A stretch of 64,000 bases of DNA from Candidatus Saccharimonadota bacterium (GTDB lineage: Bacteria; Patescibacteriota; Saccharimonadia; Saccharimonadales; Saccharimonadaceae), in assembly GCA_017480035.1 (NCBI GenBank), contig JAFVBJ010000002.1:186001-250000 (forward strand), read 5' to 3'. The notes below the pieces were generated by a model. The model had not been told where the DNA came from and searched no databases. It was given only the letters and a program-made list of their open reading frames with translations. The position numbers and the translations under genes were made by a program. Below are positions 51,519 to 60,368 of this stretch, piece after piece (positions within the stretch are counted from its first letter, which is position 1; each line of letters begins with the position of its first letter).

Positions 51519-52277
51519 TTATACGACTTTGCGAGGTTTGGTGTTTTTAACGGTCTTTTTCGGATAGAGGATACGAGCGGATTTTTTTGTGATGACGCGA
51601 CGAGCGTTACGGCGCTTCAAAGCGGCTTCGGCCTCGCGGCGAGCATTATCGTCGGCAATTTTCTTCTCGATGCGTGCGGTAGTTTCTTCGATTTTTTCGA
51701 CGTCTTCGGCGTCTTCGTAAATCGCGAGAATGAGACGCAACGTGGCGGTCGAATGGTCGAGATTAAAAGCGTTTTCGAGCGATTCGATAGCTTTCTTTCT
51801 TTGCCCCATTTTTTCGTAGGCTTTACTGAGAGCAATATGGCGAGCCGGAACTTCTTCTTCGAGTTCAATCGCTTGCTCGAAAGCCATCGCGGCTTTTTCA
51901 TAAGCGCCAGTTTCGAGATAAATCAAACCGACGTTGTGGAGCGACGAGGCATTATTGTCGAGTGATTGAGCGATTTCAAAACATTCGATAGCTTCGTCGT
52001 AATTTTGCTCTTTTGCGTATAAAATACCGAGACGGTTATACGCGGCAGCGTTCTTTTCATCAAATTTCAAGATAGTCAGCAAAGCTTTTTCGGCGCGAAG
52101 TGGCTTTCGCTCCTTCATCGAACTCTGTGCGACATCCCAAAGTTTTTTCATCTGATTGTTGTATTTATCGCTTTTTTCGGCTTTTTCTTCGGCTTCGCGG
52201 ACTTCGATTGGCTTTCTGATTGGATACAAAAAGATAAGATAAAGACACAAAACGATTATCAGCGTAATGCCAAGCAT
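51519..52277 (-). CDS. Membrane-anchored TPR protein
   Basis: 252 aa. One N-terminal membrane helix (3-20), then four or five tetratricopeptide repeats (residues ~65-200; AAAYNRLGILYAKEQNYDEAIECFEIAQ is a clear unit) and a basic C-terminal tail (KRRNARRVITKKSARILYPKK). A scaffold for protein contacts; partner unknown. TAAAAT ends six bases before ATG (leaderless type). Confidence 0.85.
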   Translation of the reverse strand: MLGITLIIVLCLYLIFLYPIRKPIEVREAEEKAEKSDKYNNQMKKLWDVAQSSMKERKPLRAEKALLTILKFDEKNAAAYNRLGILYAKEQNYDEAIECFEIAQSLDNNASSLHNVGLIYLETGAYEKAAMAFEQAIELEEEVPARHIALSKAYEKMGQRKKAIESLENAFNLDHSTATLRLILAIYEDAEDVEKIEETTARIEKKIADDNARREAEAALKRRNARRVITKKSARILYPKKTVKNTKPRKVV

Positions 52278-52305
52278 GGATTTATTTTACCATAAAAGCG
52301 ATATT

Positions 52306-53010
52306 TTAGACAAGATTGGCGACGATTTGAAGACGAATGATGCCATTTCCTTTAATGTTTTGGTGAGCGACAATCAAGCCGTTGATTTTGCGGGTAAAGG
52401 CTTCATTTTTTGTCTTAAAATAGGATTTTTCGGCTAATTCGATGGTCGTTTCGAGAACTTTCAGAGCGAAATCGCGACGCGGGGATTTTTCGGTATCTTT
52501 TCTCTTTTGTAGTTCTTCAGAAATATCAATAATTCCCTTCGTATCGGCAACAAGCAAGCGTTTTGCGGTGTCAAAAACGTCTTTTTCAGCCTCTGGGGGC
52601 GTTTCCAAGCGGTTTTTACTCTTTCTGGCATAAATATAAGCTCTGGAGCGAATCGTAGGTAAGAGGGCCTCTGGTTGCGTCGTTTGGAGGATATAATGAT
52701 AATTTTCTTTAGGCTCCTCAAACAGTTTCAGGGCGGCATTTTGGGCGTTTTGATTCATAGTTTCAGCTTGCTCAAAAATATAATATCTAGGGGCGGTTGA
52801 ACGGGATTTCGAGAGTTCGATAACCTCTTTAATTTGGCCGATAGCAATACCGTGGACGGGTTTTCCGCCAGTGGCTTTGAAGGTATTTGGACGAATAACG
52901 ATAGCGTTTAAAAAGAGTTTTTCAAGATTTTCGGTGTTTTTCTCGAGAATAATTGCGGTGCCGCTGTTTTTGATGATATTTAAGAGTTCGGCATCGGAAT
53001 CATAAAACAT
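52306..53010 (-). CDS. DNA polymerase III delta-prime-like clamp-loader subunit
   Basis: 234 aa from ATG 53010 (MFYDSDAELLN), overlapping the end of the RluA-type gene by 11 bases. The first ~55 residues replace the usual Walker A region, which is degenerate. IGQIKEVIELSKSRSTAPRYYIFEQAETMNQNAQNAALKLFEEPKENYHYILQT and PTIRSRAYIY are the delta-prime (HolB) marks. Shorter than E. coli HolB; the collar domain is reduced. Start judged by overlap and family length. Confidence 0.82.
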   Translation of the reverse strand: MFYDSDAELLNIIKNSGTAIILEKNTENLEKLFLNAIVIRPNTFKATGGKPVHGIAIGQIKEVIELSKSRSTAPRYYIFEQAETMNQNAQNAALKLFEEPKENYHYILQTTQPEALLPTIRSRAYIYARKSKNRLETPPEAEKDVFDTAKRLLVADTKGIIDISEELQKRKDTEKSPRRDFALKVLETTIELAEKSYFKTKNEAFTRKINGLIVAHQNIKGNGIIRLQIVANLV

Positions 53011-53947
53011 CGTTAAATTCCTCTGGGAGCGGAGCCTCGAAAGTTTTGCGAAGATTCTCTGGGGAGCCAGGGATGGTGATTTCAAGAGTTTTAGCATGGA
53101 GATAGAGGCGGAGGTCGGTGTCGCTTTTCGCGGAACCATAAACGCGGTCGCCGAGAATCGGGGTCCCGAGATATTTTAGGTGGACGCGAAGTTGATGTGT
53201 GCGACCAGTGGTCGGGCGAAGTTCGAGAAGGCTGACAGTTTCGATTTTGCCGGTTTCCGGGTTCTCATATTCACCAGATTTTAAAACTTTGTAGTAGGTT
53301 TGAGCTGGTTTGCCGTTTGCATCGACGATGAAAGTGGTCGGATGTTTTATATTGCGACTCATCGGGAGGTCAATCATCGCAGTTTCAAGCTTTGGACGGC
53401 CCTCGACAATAGCGTAGTATGTTTTATGAGCTTTTCTATCTTGGAACTGTTTGCGAAGCATTTTTTGAGTTTTTTCGTTTTTGCCGAGAATGACGACGCC
53501 GGAAGTGTCGCGGTCGAGACGATGAACTAAAAGACCGTAATCTTCGAGGGTAGGCTCGGCTGTGTATTCGCCTTTAGCCATACTGAGAAGTCCAGACGGT
53601 TTGTCGAGCACAAGGACATTTTTATCTTCAAAAATGGTTTTTGGGCGCATTTTTTCGATAGCAGCGCTTTTAACGCTATCGTTCGTCAGTTCATCAGGGA
53701 GGTTCAGAGTGATTTCTGCGGTTTTTTCAATCAAAGTGTTTGGTTTTTTAGCAACTTTACCATCAACGAAAACATAGCCGGATTTGATGAAAGTTTGGAG
53801 TGTGCTACGGTTAAATTCAGGATGTTTTTCGACTAATTCTTTATCGAGGCGGAATTTTTCGACTTTTTCAGGCATGGAAAGCTCGACGTCGCCATTGATG
53901 ACGCGCGAAAGAGAGGGTTTACTGAATTTTTTCCCGGTGATAATCAT
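53000..53947 (-). CDS. RluA-family rRNA/tRNA pseudouridine synthase
   Basis: 315 aa from ATG 53947, with TATAAT ending six bases upstream. An S4 RNA-binding domain (RSTLQTFIKSGYVFVDGKVAKKP, residues 47-70) precedes the synthase: DKPSGLLSM, the catalytic block LLVHRLDRDTSGVVILGKN (Asp in HRLDRDT) and ELRPTTGRTHQLRVHL. RluD/RluA/RluC targets cannot be told apart here. A ~45-residue N-terminal part is extra. Confidence 0.93.
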   Translation of the reverse strand: MIITGKKFSKPSLSRVINGDVELSMPEKVEKFRLDKELVEKHPEFNRSTLQTFIKSGYVFVDGKVAKKPNTLIEKTAEITLNLPDELTNDSVKSAAIEKMRPKTIFEDKNVLVLDKPSGLLSMAKGEYTAEPTLEDYGLLVHRLDRDTSGVVILGKNEKTQKMLRKQFQDRKAHKTYYAIVEGRPKLETAMIDLPMSRNIKHPTTFIVDANGKPAQTYYKVLKSGEYENPETGKIETVSLLELRPTTGRTHQLRVHLKYLGTPILGDRVYGSAKSDTDLRLYLHAKTLEITIPGSPENLRKTFEAPLPEEFNDVL

Positions 53948-53999
53948 AAAAATATTATACCATGAAAAAAGGCCGCACTCAAGCGACCATTTTTCGAGG

Positions 54000-54773
54000 T
54001 TAGTTTTCATAGGGACTTGGTAAATCCAAAACGTAAATTGCGCCGTTTTGGGTTTTTCTGAAATAGTTGTGGACTCCATCTCCGGTGAAAAATAGGTAAT
54101 CAGCCGGAAGAGTTCTGCCGACGTTTGTTTCGCCGTGTTTTTCCCGATACCAACGCTCGAATACGTCGACTGCTAAATCATAGTCGGCTTTGGTATATTC
54201 GCCGTTAGGGGTGTAGCCGTCGAATTGCCATGCTTGTTCGATGACAGATTCGAGGTCATCAGGATAAAACGGGTCGTCGGAATCGACGCGATTGCAAGCT
54301 GTCCAGAGAGGCTGAGAACGTTCGGTCATGCTGGGAATTCCACCAGCTTCGCCGTGTTCCATGATAGCGCCTTTGATGTAGGTTGACTCTGGAAAATGCT
54401 TAATAATTGCAGTAGAGACTTGTTCCCTAGTGGCAACGACAGCTCTTTCGGCTGTTTTGACCTCAAGGGTGGTAGTGGTTGGATTACTGAGTGCAGTTCT
54501 GACTATTTTTCGGATTTCAAGTGAAGCGCCACTATACAATCCGTCAAGTTCTTCTTTGGTGAGTGGGCGTGTTATCTCTTTTTTGTATTCCTGTTCGATG
54601 ACTCTGCCATCTCTGATTTGAAGACTCCGTTCGGTGTAGGTTTCGTGAACTTTTCCGATTTTCGCTAAAGCGATGCAAAGGAAAATCGAAAAGATTGCCA
54701 TGATAAGCGCAATCTTTGGTAGATGTGACGTGTAGCCACTTTTCCGGAAGCCTACGGTTCTCTGTTTTCTCAT
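54000..54773 (-). CDS. Membrane-anchored, possible SleB-type cell-wall hydrolase
   Basis: 257 aa. One membrane helix at about residues 19-40. The C-terminal half has EHGEAGGIPSMTERSQPLWTACNRVD...PDDLESVIEQAWQFDGYTPNG, which resembles the cell wall hydrolase SleB pattern (EARGE...aaVvlNRV...p..i..Vi.q..qF). The catalytic Glu would be in HGEAGG. The match is by eye. Strong promoter (TTGACA 54859-54864, TATAAT 54836-54841, minus strand) and GAGAGGAG ribosome site. Confidence 0.5.
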   Translation of the reverse strand: MRKQRTVGFRKSGYTSHLPKIALIMAIFSIFLCIALAKIGKVHETYTERSLQIRDGRVIEQEYKKEITRPLTKEELDGLYSGASLEIRKIVRTALSNPTTTTLEVKTAERAVVATREQVSTAIIKHFPESTYIKGAIMEHGEAGGIPSMTERSQPLWTACNRVDSDDPFYPDDLESVIEQAWQFDGYTPNGEYTKADYDLAVDVFERWYREKHGETNVGRTLPADYLFFTGDGVHNYFRKTQNGAIYVLDLPSPYEN

Positions 54774-54864
54774 AAAAACTCTCCTCTCATAAAGTACGAT
54801 TTGGTGGGCGGTGTACGCCCTGCAACATCCTTTCTATTATAGCACAAAAATGTGTTTTTGTCAA
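54774..54864 (-). promoter_or_regulatory. Promoter of SleB-like gene
   Basis: Minus-strand TTGACA (54859-54864), 17-nt spacer, TATAAT (54836-54841), then AGAAAGGATG; same promoter design as the GCACATT group but without that motif. GGGCG / CGCCC hairpin in the leader. Confidence 0.6.
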
Positions 54865-54895
54865 TTAGCATAAGTTGTATGATATAATGAAAGTA

Positions 54896-55831
54896 ATGAT
54901 TCGGATTTATAAAACTAACAACGACAAGCTTGAGCAAATCAACGAAATTACATCAAATTCTTGGATTGATATGGTGTCGCCGACGACCGAGGAGATTAAT
55001 CTTGTAGTCGAAAAGACACAAATTGACCGAGATTTGATTACGAAAATGCTTGATGAGAACGAGTTGCCGCGCATCGAAAATTCGGGAGATGCAACATTAG
55101 TGGTGATTGATGCGCCGGTCGTGACCGAAGATGACGAAGACGAATACCAGACATATCCGCTCGGTGTGATTATGAGCGAGAGGAATTTTGTTGTAACAGT
55201 TTCGACACGCAAAGTGACAGTTTTGCACGATTTTCGCCATAACCACGTGAAGAATTTCCATACAGCGAAAAAATCGCGCTTTTTGATTCAGATTCTCGGG
55301 AAAACTTCGGCGGAATATTTGAAGATTTTGAACAATGTCTATAAAGAAATCGAATCGAAAGAAGATAAACTCGAAAAATCGACTTCAAATGAAGATTTGA
55401 TTGATTTGCTCGGGACAGAAAAGACGTTGGTTTATTTCACGACCTCACTTAAAGAGAATGATTTGGTTTTAGAGCGACTGACGACCGGCTCGACAGTGCG
55501 ACTTTATGAAGGCGACGCAGATTTGCTCGAAGATGCGCTAATTGAGAACCGTCAGGCGATTGATATGGCGAACATCTATCGAGATATTTTGTCGTCGATT
55601 ACAGGGACTTATGCAACTGTCGTGTCGAATAATTTGAATGACGTGATGAAATTTCTTGCTGGAATTACGGTTGTTTTGTCGGTACCGACGATTGTTTCAA
55701 GTTTTATGGGGATGAACGTGCCGTTTGGGGCGTTTGGGGATAATCCGGCAGCGTGGATAGTATTGCTTATTGCTTCAGTTCTGGCTTCGGCAGTAGTGTT
55801 CCTCTGGATGAAGAGAAAAGGTCTACTTTAA
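54896..55831 (+). CDS. CorA-family magnesium transporter
   Basis: 311 aa from ATG 54896 (MIRIYKTNNDK), TATAAT ending seven bases upstream. Large cytosolic N-terminal domain (IDMVSPTTEEINLV, LGVIMSERNFVVTVS), long helix, and two C-terminal membrane helices separated by the GMNVPFG loop, the CorA signature. Ends in basic KRKGLL. Imports Mg2+ as a pentamer. Confidence 0.93.
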   Translation: MIRIYKTNNDKLEQINEITSNSWIDMVSPTTEEINLVVEKTQIDRDLITKMLDENELPRIENSGDATLVVIDAPVVTEDDEDEYQTYPLGVIMSERNFVVTVSTRKVTVLHDFRHNHVKNFHTAKKSRFLIQILGKTSAEYLKILNNVYKEIESKEDKLEKSTSNEDLIDLLGTEKTLVYFTTSLKENDLVLERLTTGSTVRLYEGDADLLEDALIENRQAIDMANIYRDILSSITGTYATVVSNNLNDVMKFLAGITVVLSVPTIVSSFMGMNVPFGAFGDNPAAWIVLLIASVLASAVVFLWMKRKGLL

Positions 55832-55839
55832 GCATTAGC

Positions 55840-55962
55840 TTGATTTTTTAGGGATTTTGTGATATAATAAAAGGAGTTGTTGTACTTTATTATTTTTTGG
55901 TGGTGAAAGTTGCACACGTGCTACACGCGCAATTGATTTCTTTTAAAGGAGGGACATGAAAA
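55840..55962 (+). promoter_or_regulatory. Promoter and leader of HD-like protein
   Basis: TTGATT 55840-55845, 17-nt spacer, TATAAT 55863-55868. The ~95-nt leader holds GCACACGTGC (a palindromic variant of the GCACATT motif, near 55914) and AAAGGAGGG before ATG 55963. Confidence 0.6.
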
Positions 55963-56865
55963 ATGTTAAAAGGAACTAGTGTTTTAACTAACAGTGGTAT
56001 TGTCAGCGTACAAGTGCAATCCGACGGTTTTATCGCGGTAAGTGGCCTATGTCCATTCATTGATACTGGACTTCCGGCACCGCTAGCGATTTGGAAAACC
56101 TATGCAAATTATCGCGAAGGAGATAAAGTTGTGCGTTCGGGACATGGACTCTGTGGAGTTTATGATTTTAGCTATGAAACGGCTATCGACCCGAATTATA
56201 CTGAGAATGACACAATGCATTCTTCAACGGCCGAGGAAATTGCGAATAATATTTTTCGCTTTTTTCCGTCAATTTTCTCTATTCGTGAACAGAAACGCAT
56301 TACGGATTTCTTGAGGTATCACGACCTTGGCGAGTCGAAATACGGTGACAAGCCGGACGACGGCTCAGTATCGAAAGACGAAAAAGTCGAAGCTGAACTT
56401 GGAGAGTTTATTTTGAAGATTCAGCACCTACCGTCTTATATCCAGGAACAGTTGATTCGCGATTTTGTTGTATTTGAGAATGCGAATTATATCTGTTGGG
56501 AGGAGGAAAGTAAGCGTGCGATGCAGTTTGCGAAACTCTGTGATAAGACGGATGCACCGCTTGCGGCGCTTTTGTTTGAAAAACAAGGGCGAAAAGGAGA
56601 CCTGAAATATAAGTTAGAAAATTTCGGCTCAATTACGGAACAGGATCAGCACTACATTGACCAAATGTGCGAAAGCTCGCAGGCAGCGGTTTGGACTGCT
56701 CACATGCTTGATAAATTCCGTGATTATGAAAATCTCGATTTGTTTGCAGAAATTGTCGTTGCGGCATGCAGGGACGTGCGTGGATTTGTTTTTCCTGGAC
56801 TCTATGAGTTTTTGAAGAAAAATGATATTTTCTCGGAAGAATTCAGATACAAACTCACAAAATAA
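55963..56865 (+). CDS. HD-domain-like protein
   Basis: 300 aa. ATG 55963 has AAAGGAGGG upstream. The order MHSSTAEEIANNIF (first His), FLRYHDLGESKYGDKP (HD pair) and later KLCDKTDAPLAALLFEKQG (Asp) fits the HD phosphohydrolase pattern (YfbR/HD_3-like), but spacing is unusual. The first ~75 residues are a separate beta-rich part, perhaps with a VSGLCPFIDTG strand turn. If active it would split phosphoester bonds of nucleotides; not certain. Confidence 0.5.
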   Translation: MLKGTSVLTNSGIVSVQVQSDGFIAVSGLCPFIDTGLPAPLAIWKTYANYREGDKVVRSGHGLCGVYDFSYETAIDPNYTENDTMHSSTAEEIANNIFRFFPSIFSIREQKRITDFLRYHDLGESKYGDKPDDGSVSKDEKVEAELGEFILKIQHLPSYIQEQLIRDFVVFENANYICWEEESKRAMQFAKLCDKTDAPLAALLFEKQGRKGDLKYKLENFGSITEQDQHYIDQMCESSQAAVWTAHMLDKFRDYENLDLFAEIVVAACRDVRGFVFPGLYEFLKKNDIFSEEFRYKLTK

Positions 56866-56874
56866 CCACCAGAA

Positions 56875-56904
56875 CCCCCGAAACTCGTTTTCGGGGGCTT
56901 TTTT
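56875..56904 (+). terminator. Terminator of HD-like gene
   Basis: CCCCCGAAA / TTTCGGGGG stem with a CTTTTTT tail. Confidence 0.9.
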
Positions 56905-56947
56905 ATGCATTTTTCATGGTATAATGGTTATACAAATTGGAGGTTAT

Positions 56948-57904
56948 ATGAGCAAGTTTGATGATCAGTATATTAGTCTTTGTCGGAGAATCCTTGAAAA
57001 TGGTGAAAAAGTTTTGAATTATAAAAAGATGGATAGTCGTTCGGCGGCGGTTGCGACGGCGATTCCGGATCATGCGGCGCAAGGCTCTCAAGAAACCAAG
57101 ACGATTCGCTTGCCACATCAAGTTTTGCAATTTGACCTCGCGGAAGAATTTCCGATTTTAACTTCGAAAAAAGTGGCGTTTAAGTCCGCTATCATCGAGA
57201 TTCTTTGGATTTACCAAGCACAGAGTAATGATGTTTCGTGGCTGCACGATAGAAAAGTGCATATCTGGGATGAATGGGAGATTCCAGAAAACGGAATTTA
57301 TATGGGTCGCGACTTTAAGAAGCTATATAAAGAACAGGGTCTAGATGAGGACCCGGTCGGGACGATTGGAACAGCGTATGGCTGGATTGTGAACAAATAT
57401 CAGCTAGTACAGAATCTGATTGAAACCTTGAAAGAAAATCCGGGAAACAGACGGATGATTATGTCGCTTTGGCAGAATGAATGGCTAAAAACGGCGGCGC
57501 TGCCGAGTTGCGTCTGGAATAGTCAGTGGAATTTGATTGACGGGAAGTTGAACTTGCTCGTAGCATCGCGAAGCTCGGATGTGCCTTTAGGGCTTCCGTT
57601 TAATATTGTGCAATATGCGACACTTTGTTATCTGATTGCGCACTGCATCGGGGCGAAACCAGGACAATTTACGTTTATCACGAACGACGCACATATCTAC
57701 GAAAATCAGGTCGACGGGATTAAAGAACAGATTAAACGCTATGAAGATGCGAATGAAGGCAAAGATTTGCCAAAAGCACCGAAACTTTGGATTAATCCGG
57801 AAGTAACAGATTTCTTTAAGTTTGATAATTCTAGGGCTCTGAATGATATAAAACTCGAGGGATACGAGAATCTCGGCACAATAAAAATGCCAATTACGGA
57901 GTAA
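56948..57904 (+). CDS. thyA: Thymidylate synthase
   Basis: 318 aa from ATG 56948 (TTGGAGGT upstream, TATAAT near 56919). Makes dTMP from dUMP with methylene-THF. EFPILTSKKVAFKSAIIEILWIYQ, the catalytic LPSCVWNSQW (Cys), RSSDVPLGLPFNIVQYA and the C-terminal dUMP/folate residues. The residue after the catalytic Cys region differs from the usual PPCH (Val in place of His), as in some bacterial subfamilies. First gene of thyA-folA-glyA. Confidence 0.95.
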   Translation: MSKFDDQYISLCRRILENGEKVLNYKKMDSRSAAVATAIPDHAAQGSQETKTIRLPHQVLQFDLAEEFPILTSKKVAFKSAIIEILWIYQAQSNDVSWLHDRKVHIWDEWEIPENGIYMGRDFKKLYKEQGLDEDPVGTIGTAYGWIVNKYQLVQNLIETLKENPGNRRMIMSLWQNEWLKTAALPSCVWNSQWNLIDGKLNLLVASRSSDVPLGLPFNIVQYATLCYLIAHCIGAKPGQFTFITNDAHIYENQVDGIKEQIKRYEDANEGKDLPKAPKLWINPEVTDFFKFDNSRALNDIKLEGYENLGTIKMPITE

Positions 57905-57906
57905 AA

Positions 57907-58434
57907 ATGTTTAGTATTATTGCGTGCGTTGGAAAAAATCTGGAACTCGGCAAGAATGGCGACCTCTGCTTTCATATTCCGGAAGATTTGAAGTATTTTA
58001 AGAAAGTGACCGAAGGCCATCCGGTGATTATGGGGTCGAGCACATATAAATCTCTCCCGAAAGCGCCGCTGCCAAAGCGCAAGAATATTGTTTTAACGCG
58101 TTCAGAGGGCACCAGAGACTATCCTGAAGAAGTAGTAGTCTTGCACTCGATTGAGGAAGTTTTGGGGCTCGTGGGGGCTCCAGAGGGCTTAGACGGGGAT
58201 TCTAACGGGAAGAAAGACGAAATTTTCGTGATTGGGGGCGGCTCGGTATATCGACAGTTCTTGCCACTTGCTTCGAAGTTATATCTGACAGAGGTAAAAC
58301 AGGGGTGTGATGGTGCGGATACATTTTTCGAAGAATTTGATAAGTCGAAATTCGATAGAGAGGTAGTTTCGAGCGGAAAAACTGGTGAAATTGAGTACGA
58401 TTTTGTCGTTTATACTAGGAAGGAGGAGCTATGA
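57907..58434 (+). CDS. folA: Dihydrofolate reductase with small insertion
   Basis: 175 aa, two bases after thyA. IIACVGKNLELGKNGDL, HIPEDLKYFKKVT (catalytic acid Glu), VIMGSSTYKSLP, and FVIGGGSVYRQFLP (NADPH site). Between EEVLGL and DEIFVIGG there are about 12 extra Gly/Asp-rich residues (VGAPEGLDGDSNGKK) encoded by an unusually GC-rich stretch. It regenerates THF after ThyA. Stop is TGA. Confidence 0.94.
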   Translation: MFSIIACVGKNLELGKNGDLCFHIPEDLKYFKKVTEGHPVIMGSSTYKSLPKAPLPKRKNIVLTRSEGTRDYPEEVVVLHSIEEVLGLVGAPEGLDGDSNGKKDEIFVIGGGSVYRQFLPLASKLYLTEVKQGCDGADTFFEEFDKSKFDREVVSSGKTGEIEYDFVVYTRKEEL

Positions 58435-58485
58435 TCTAGTTTTTCACATTTTTGGGTGGAAATTAGGTTATAGAAAGGATTTTTT

Positions 58486-59877
58486 ATGAAAGATATTGTA
58501 TTTAGTTTAATTAACGCTGAAAAAAAGAGGCAAAAAGAAGGGCTCGAGCTGATTCCGAGCGAAAACTATGTTTCGAAAGATGTGCTTTCGGCGATGGGTT
58601 CAGTCCTCACAAATAAATACTCTGAAGGCTATCCGAATTTCGTCGATACGGGATATGTTAAGGGAGATTACGCCGAAAAAGAAGCGAAAATCGCGAAAGA
58701 AATTCATAAAAACTATCGCTATTACGGCGGGCAAGTTAATGTGGATAGGATTGAGAGATTAGCGATTACACGAGCTTGTGAACTTTATCACGCTGACCAC
58801 GCAAACGTCCAACCACATTCCGGTGCGAATGCTAACGAAGCAGTTTACTATGCTTGGTGCGAACCGGGCGACAAGATTCTCGCGATGAATCTTGGACACG
58901 GCGGACACCTTACTCACGGTTCACCAGTGACGCGTTCGGCGCACATTTGGAACTTTATTGCTTACGGTACGACCCCTGATGGTGACCTTGATTATGACGA
59001 GATGGAGAGGCTCGCACTCGCAGAAGGACCGAAAATCATTCTCGTTGGCTTCTCGGCGTTTATGAAAATCCCAGATTTCAAGCGCGTCGCAGAGATTCGC
59101 GATGAAGCTGAGAAGAAATGGGGATTTGAGATTATGTTGATGGCCGATATGGCGCACGTGGCTGGTCTGATTGCTGGCGGTGTGCATCCAAATCCACTAG
59201 ATTTCGGATTTAACGTCATGACGACCACGACACATAAGACTTTGCGTGGACCGCGCGGTGGACTTATTATGTCGATGGGAAATGTCGCTTCTCCACTAAA
59301 AAAGCCAGAGAAAAAACTCGAAAATATTCCAATTTTGATTGACCGCTCGGTCTTCCCTGGTACGCAAGGCGGGCCGCTCGAACATGTGATTGCAGCAAAA
59401 GCTGTGGCGTTCGGCGAAGCTTTAAAGCCTGAATTTAAGAAATATGCGGCAAAAATCGTCGAAAATGCGAAATGTCTCGGTGAAGAATTGAAGAAATACG
59501 GATTTATTCTTCAAGGCAACGGCACTGAAAACCATCTTCTCCTCGTTAAAGTTGACGAAAGTTTCGGCGTGAATGGTAAATTTTACGAAAAAGCGCTCGA
59601 TCTTGTCGGATTAACTCTTAACGCGAACGCTCTTCCGGGCGATAAAGGCGGTGCATTTAAGCCTGGTGGTGTACGTCTCGGGACACCAGCGATTACGACT
59701 CGAGGAATGGGCAAAACTGAGATGAAGAAAATTGGTAAATGGATGAAAGAGGTAGTTGACCTCTGTGCTGAGGCAGGTGATTTTGAAACGCTCGAGAAGA
59801 GATATAAGAAGGAGCTAAAGGAAATCCACGGCCAAGTGATTGAAATGGCGAAAGATTTCCCTGTTCCGTCGATTTAG
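58486..59877 (+). CDS. glyA: Serine hydroxymethyltransferase
   Basis: 463 aa. Converts Ser + THF to Gly + methylene-THF with PLP. LELIPSENYVSKDVLSAMGS, the YYGGQVNVDRIE block, HSGANANEAVYYA, ADMAHVAGLIAGG, the PLP lysine in TTTTHKTLRGPRGG and the C-terminal KPGGVRLGTPAITTRG. Third gene of the thymidylate cycle operon, 51 nt after folA with an AGAAAGGA site. About 40 residues longer than E. coli GlyA. Confidence 0.97.
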   Translation: MKDIVFSLINAEKKRQKEGLELIPSENYVSKDVLSAMGSVLTNKYSEGYPNFVDTGYVKGDYAEKEAKIAKEIHKNYRYYGGQVNVDRIERLAITRACELYHADHANVQPHSGANANEAVYYAWCEPGDKILAMNLGHGGHLTHGSPVTRSAHIWNFIAYGTTPDGDLDYDEMERLALAEGPKIILVGFSAFMKIPDFKRVAEIRDEAEKKWGFEIMLMADMAHVAGLIAGGVHPNPLDFGFNVMTTTTHKTLRGPRGGLIMSMGNVASPLKKPEKKLENIPILIDRSVFPGTQGGPLEHVIAAKAVAFGEALKPEFKKYAAKIVENAKCLGEELKKYGFILQGNGTENHLLLVKVDESFGVNGKFYEKALDLVGLTLNANALPGDKGGAFKPGGVRLGTPAITTRGMGKTEMKKIGKWMKEVVDLCAEAGDFETLEKRYKKELKEIHGQVIEMAKDFPVPSI

Positions 59878-59881
59878 CATA

Positions 59882-59904
59882 AAAAAGCCCGGCGATGCCG
59901 GGCG
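59882..59904 (-). terminator. Terminator, GCCCGGC stem
   Basis: GCCCGGC-GAT-GCCGGGC (59887-59903) with a T6 run on the minus strand; it ends the 95-aa gene, and may also help end glyA. Nearly the same stem recurs at 60335. Confidence 0.85.
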
Positions 59905-59940
59905 TTGTGTCAGGTTGATTAGTTTAAGGTCGGGTTTTAT

Positions 59941-60228
59941 TTAGCAGTCAGTACCGTTTTTGTCGATAATTCTTTCGATTCCATTAAATAGTAAGAAGAA
60001 AATTCCGGCGAATGCCGCAAAATCGACTACGACGTCTGCGATCACTGCGAGCTTCGGTGCAATCACCAAACTGAAAAATTCAGCGAAATCACCTTCTTCT
60101 CCGTGTTCATTTTTACCGTGTTCGTCTCCTTCGAAGAAATCGTTGGGGAGAACTTTTGCATCGCTTCTGACGCGATGTTCTTGACCATCTTCGCCAATAC
60201 GGTAATAAATTTTCGACCTTTTAAACAT
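59941..60228 (-). CDS. Small single-helix membrane protein A (95 aa)
   Basis: N-terminal half soluble and charged (SKIYYRIGEDGQEHRV, then LPNDFFEGDEHGKNEHGEEGD), then a long hydrophobic stretch (FSLVIAPKLAVIADVVVDFAAFAGIFFLLF) that may make one or two helices. It shares the pattern IYxxxGxxG...L...FFExDE with the neighbour at 60369, so they look paralogous. Promoter TTGACT-17-TATAAT (60312-60317, 60289-60294), AAGGAGG site. Function unknown. Confidence 0.65.
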   Translation of the reverse strand: MFKRSKIYYRIGEDGQEHRVRSDAKVLPNDFFEGDEHGKNEHGEEGDFAEFFSLVIAPKLAVIADVVVDFAAFAGIFFLLFNGIERIIDKNGTDC

Positions 60229-60317
60229 AATTCGACCTCCTTAAGGTGCTAACAATAAGTGCAATGAAATTAGCATCATTGTACTTACATTATACCATAA
60301 ATAGCTTAAAAAGTCAA
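60229..60317 (-). promoter_or_regulatory. Promoter and leader of small protein A
   Basis: TTGACT, 17-nt spacer, TATAAT then GTAAGTAC on the minus strand. A CAATGA / TCATTG hairpin follows, then GCACTTATTG (a variant of GCACATT) and TTAAGGAGG. Confidence 0.6.
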
Positions 60318-60330
60318 CCATAAGCAATGG

Positions 60331-60353
60331 AAAAGCCCGGCAGAGTGCCGGGC
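60331..60353 (-). terminator. Terminator of small protein B gene
   Basis: GCCCGGC / GCCGGGC stem with T run on the minus strand. Confidence 0.85.
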
Positions 60354-60368
60354 ACAAGATTGAAGGGA

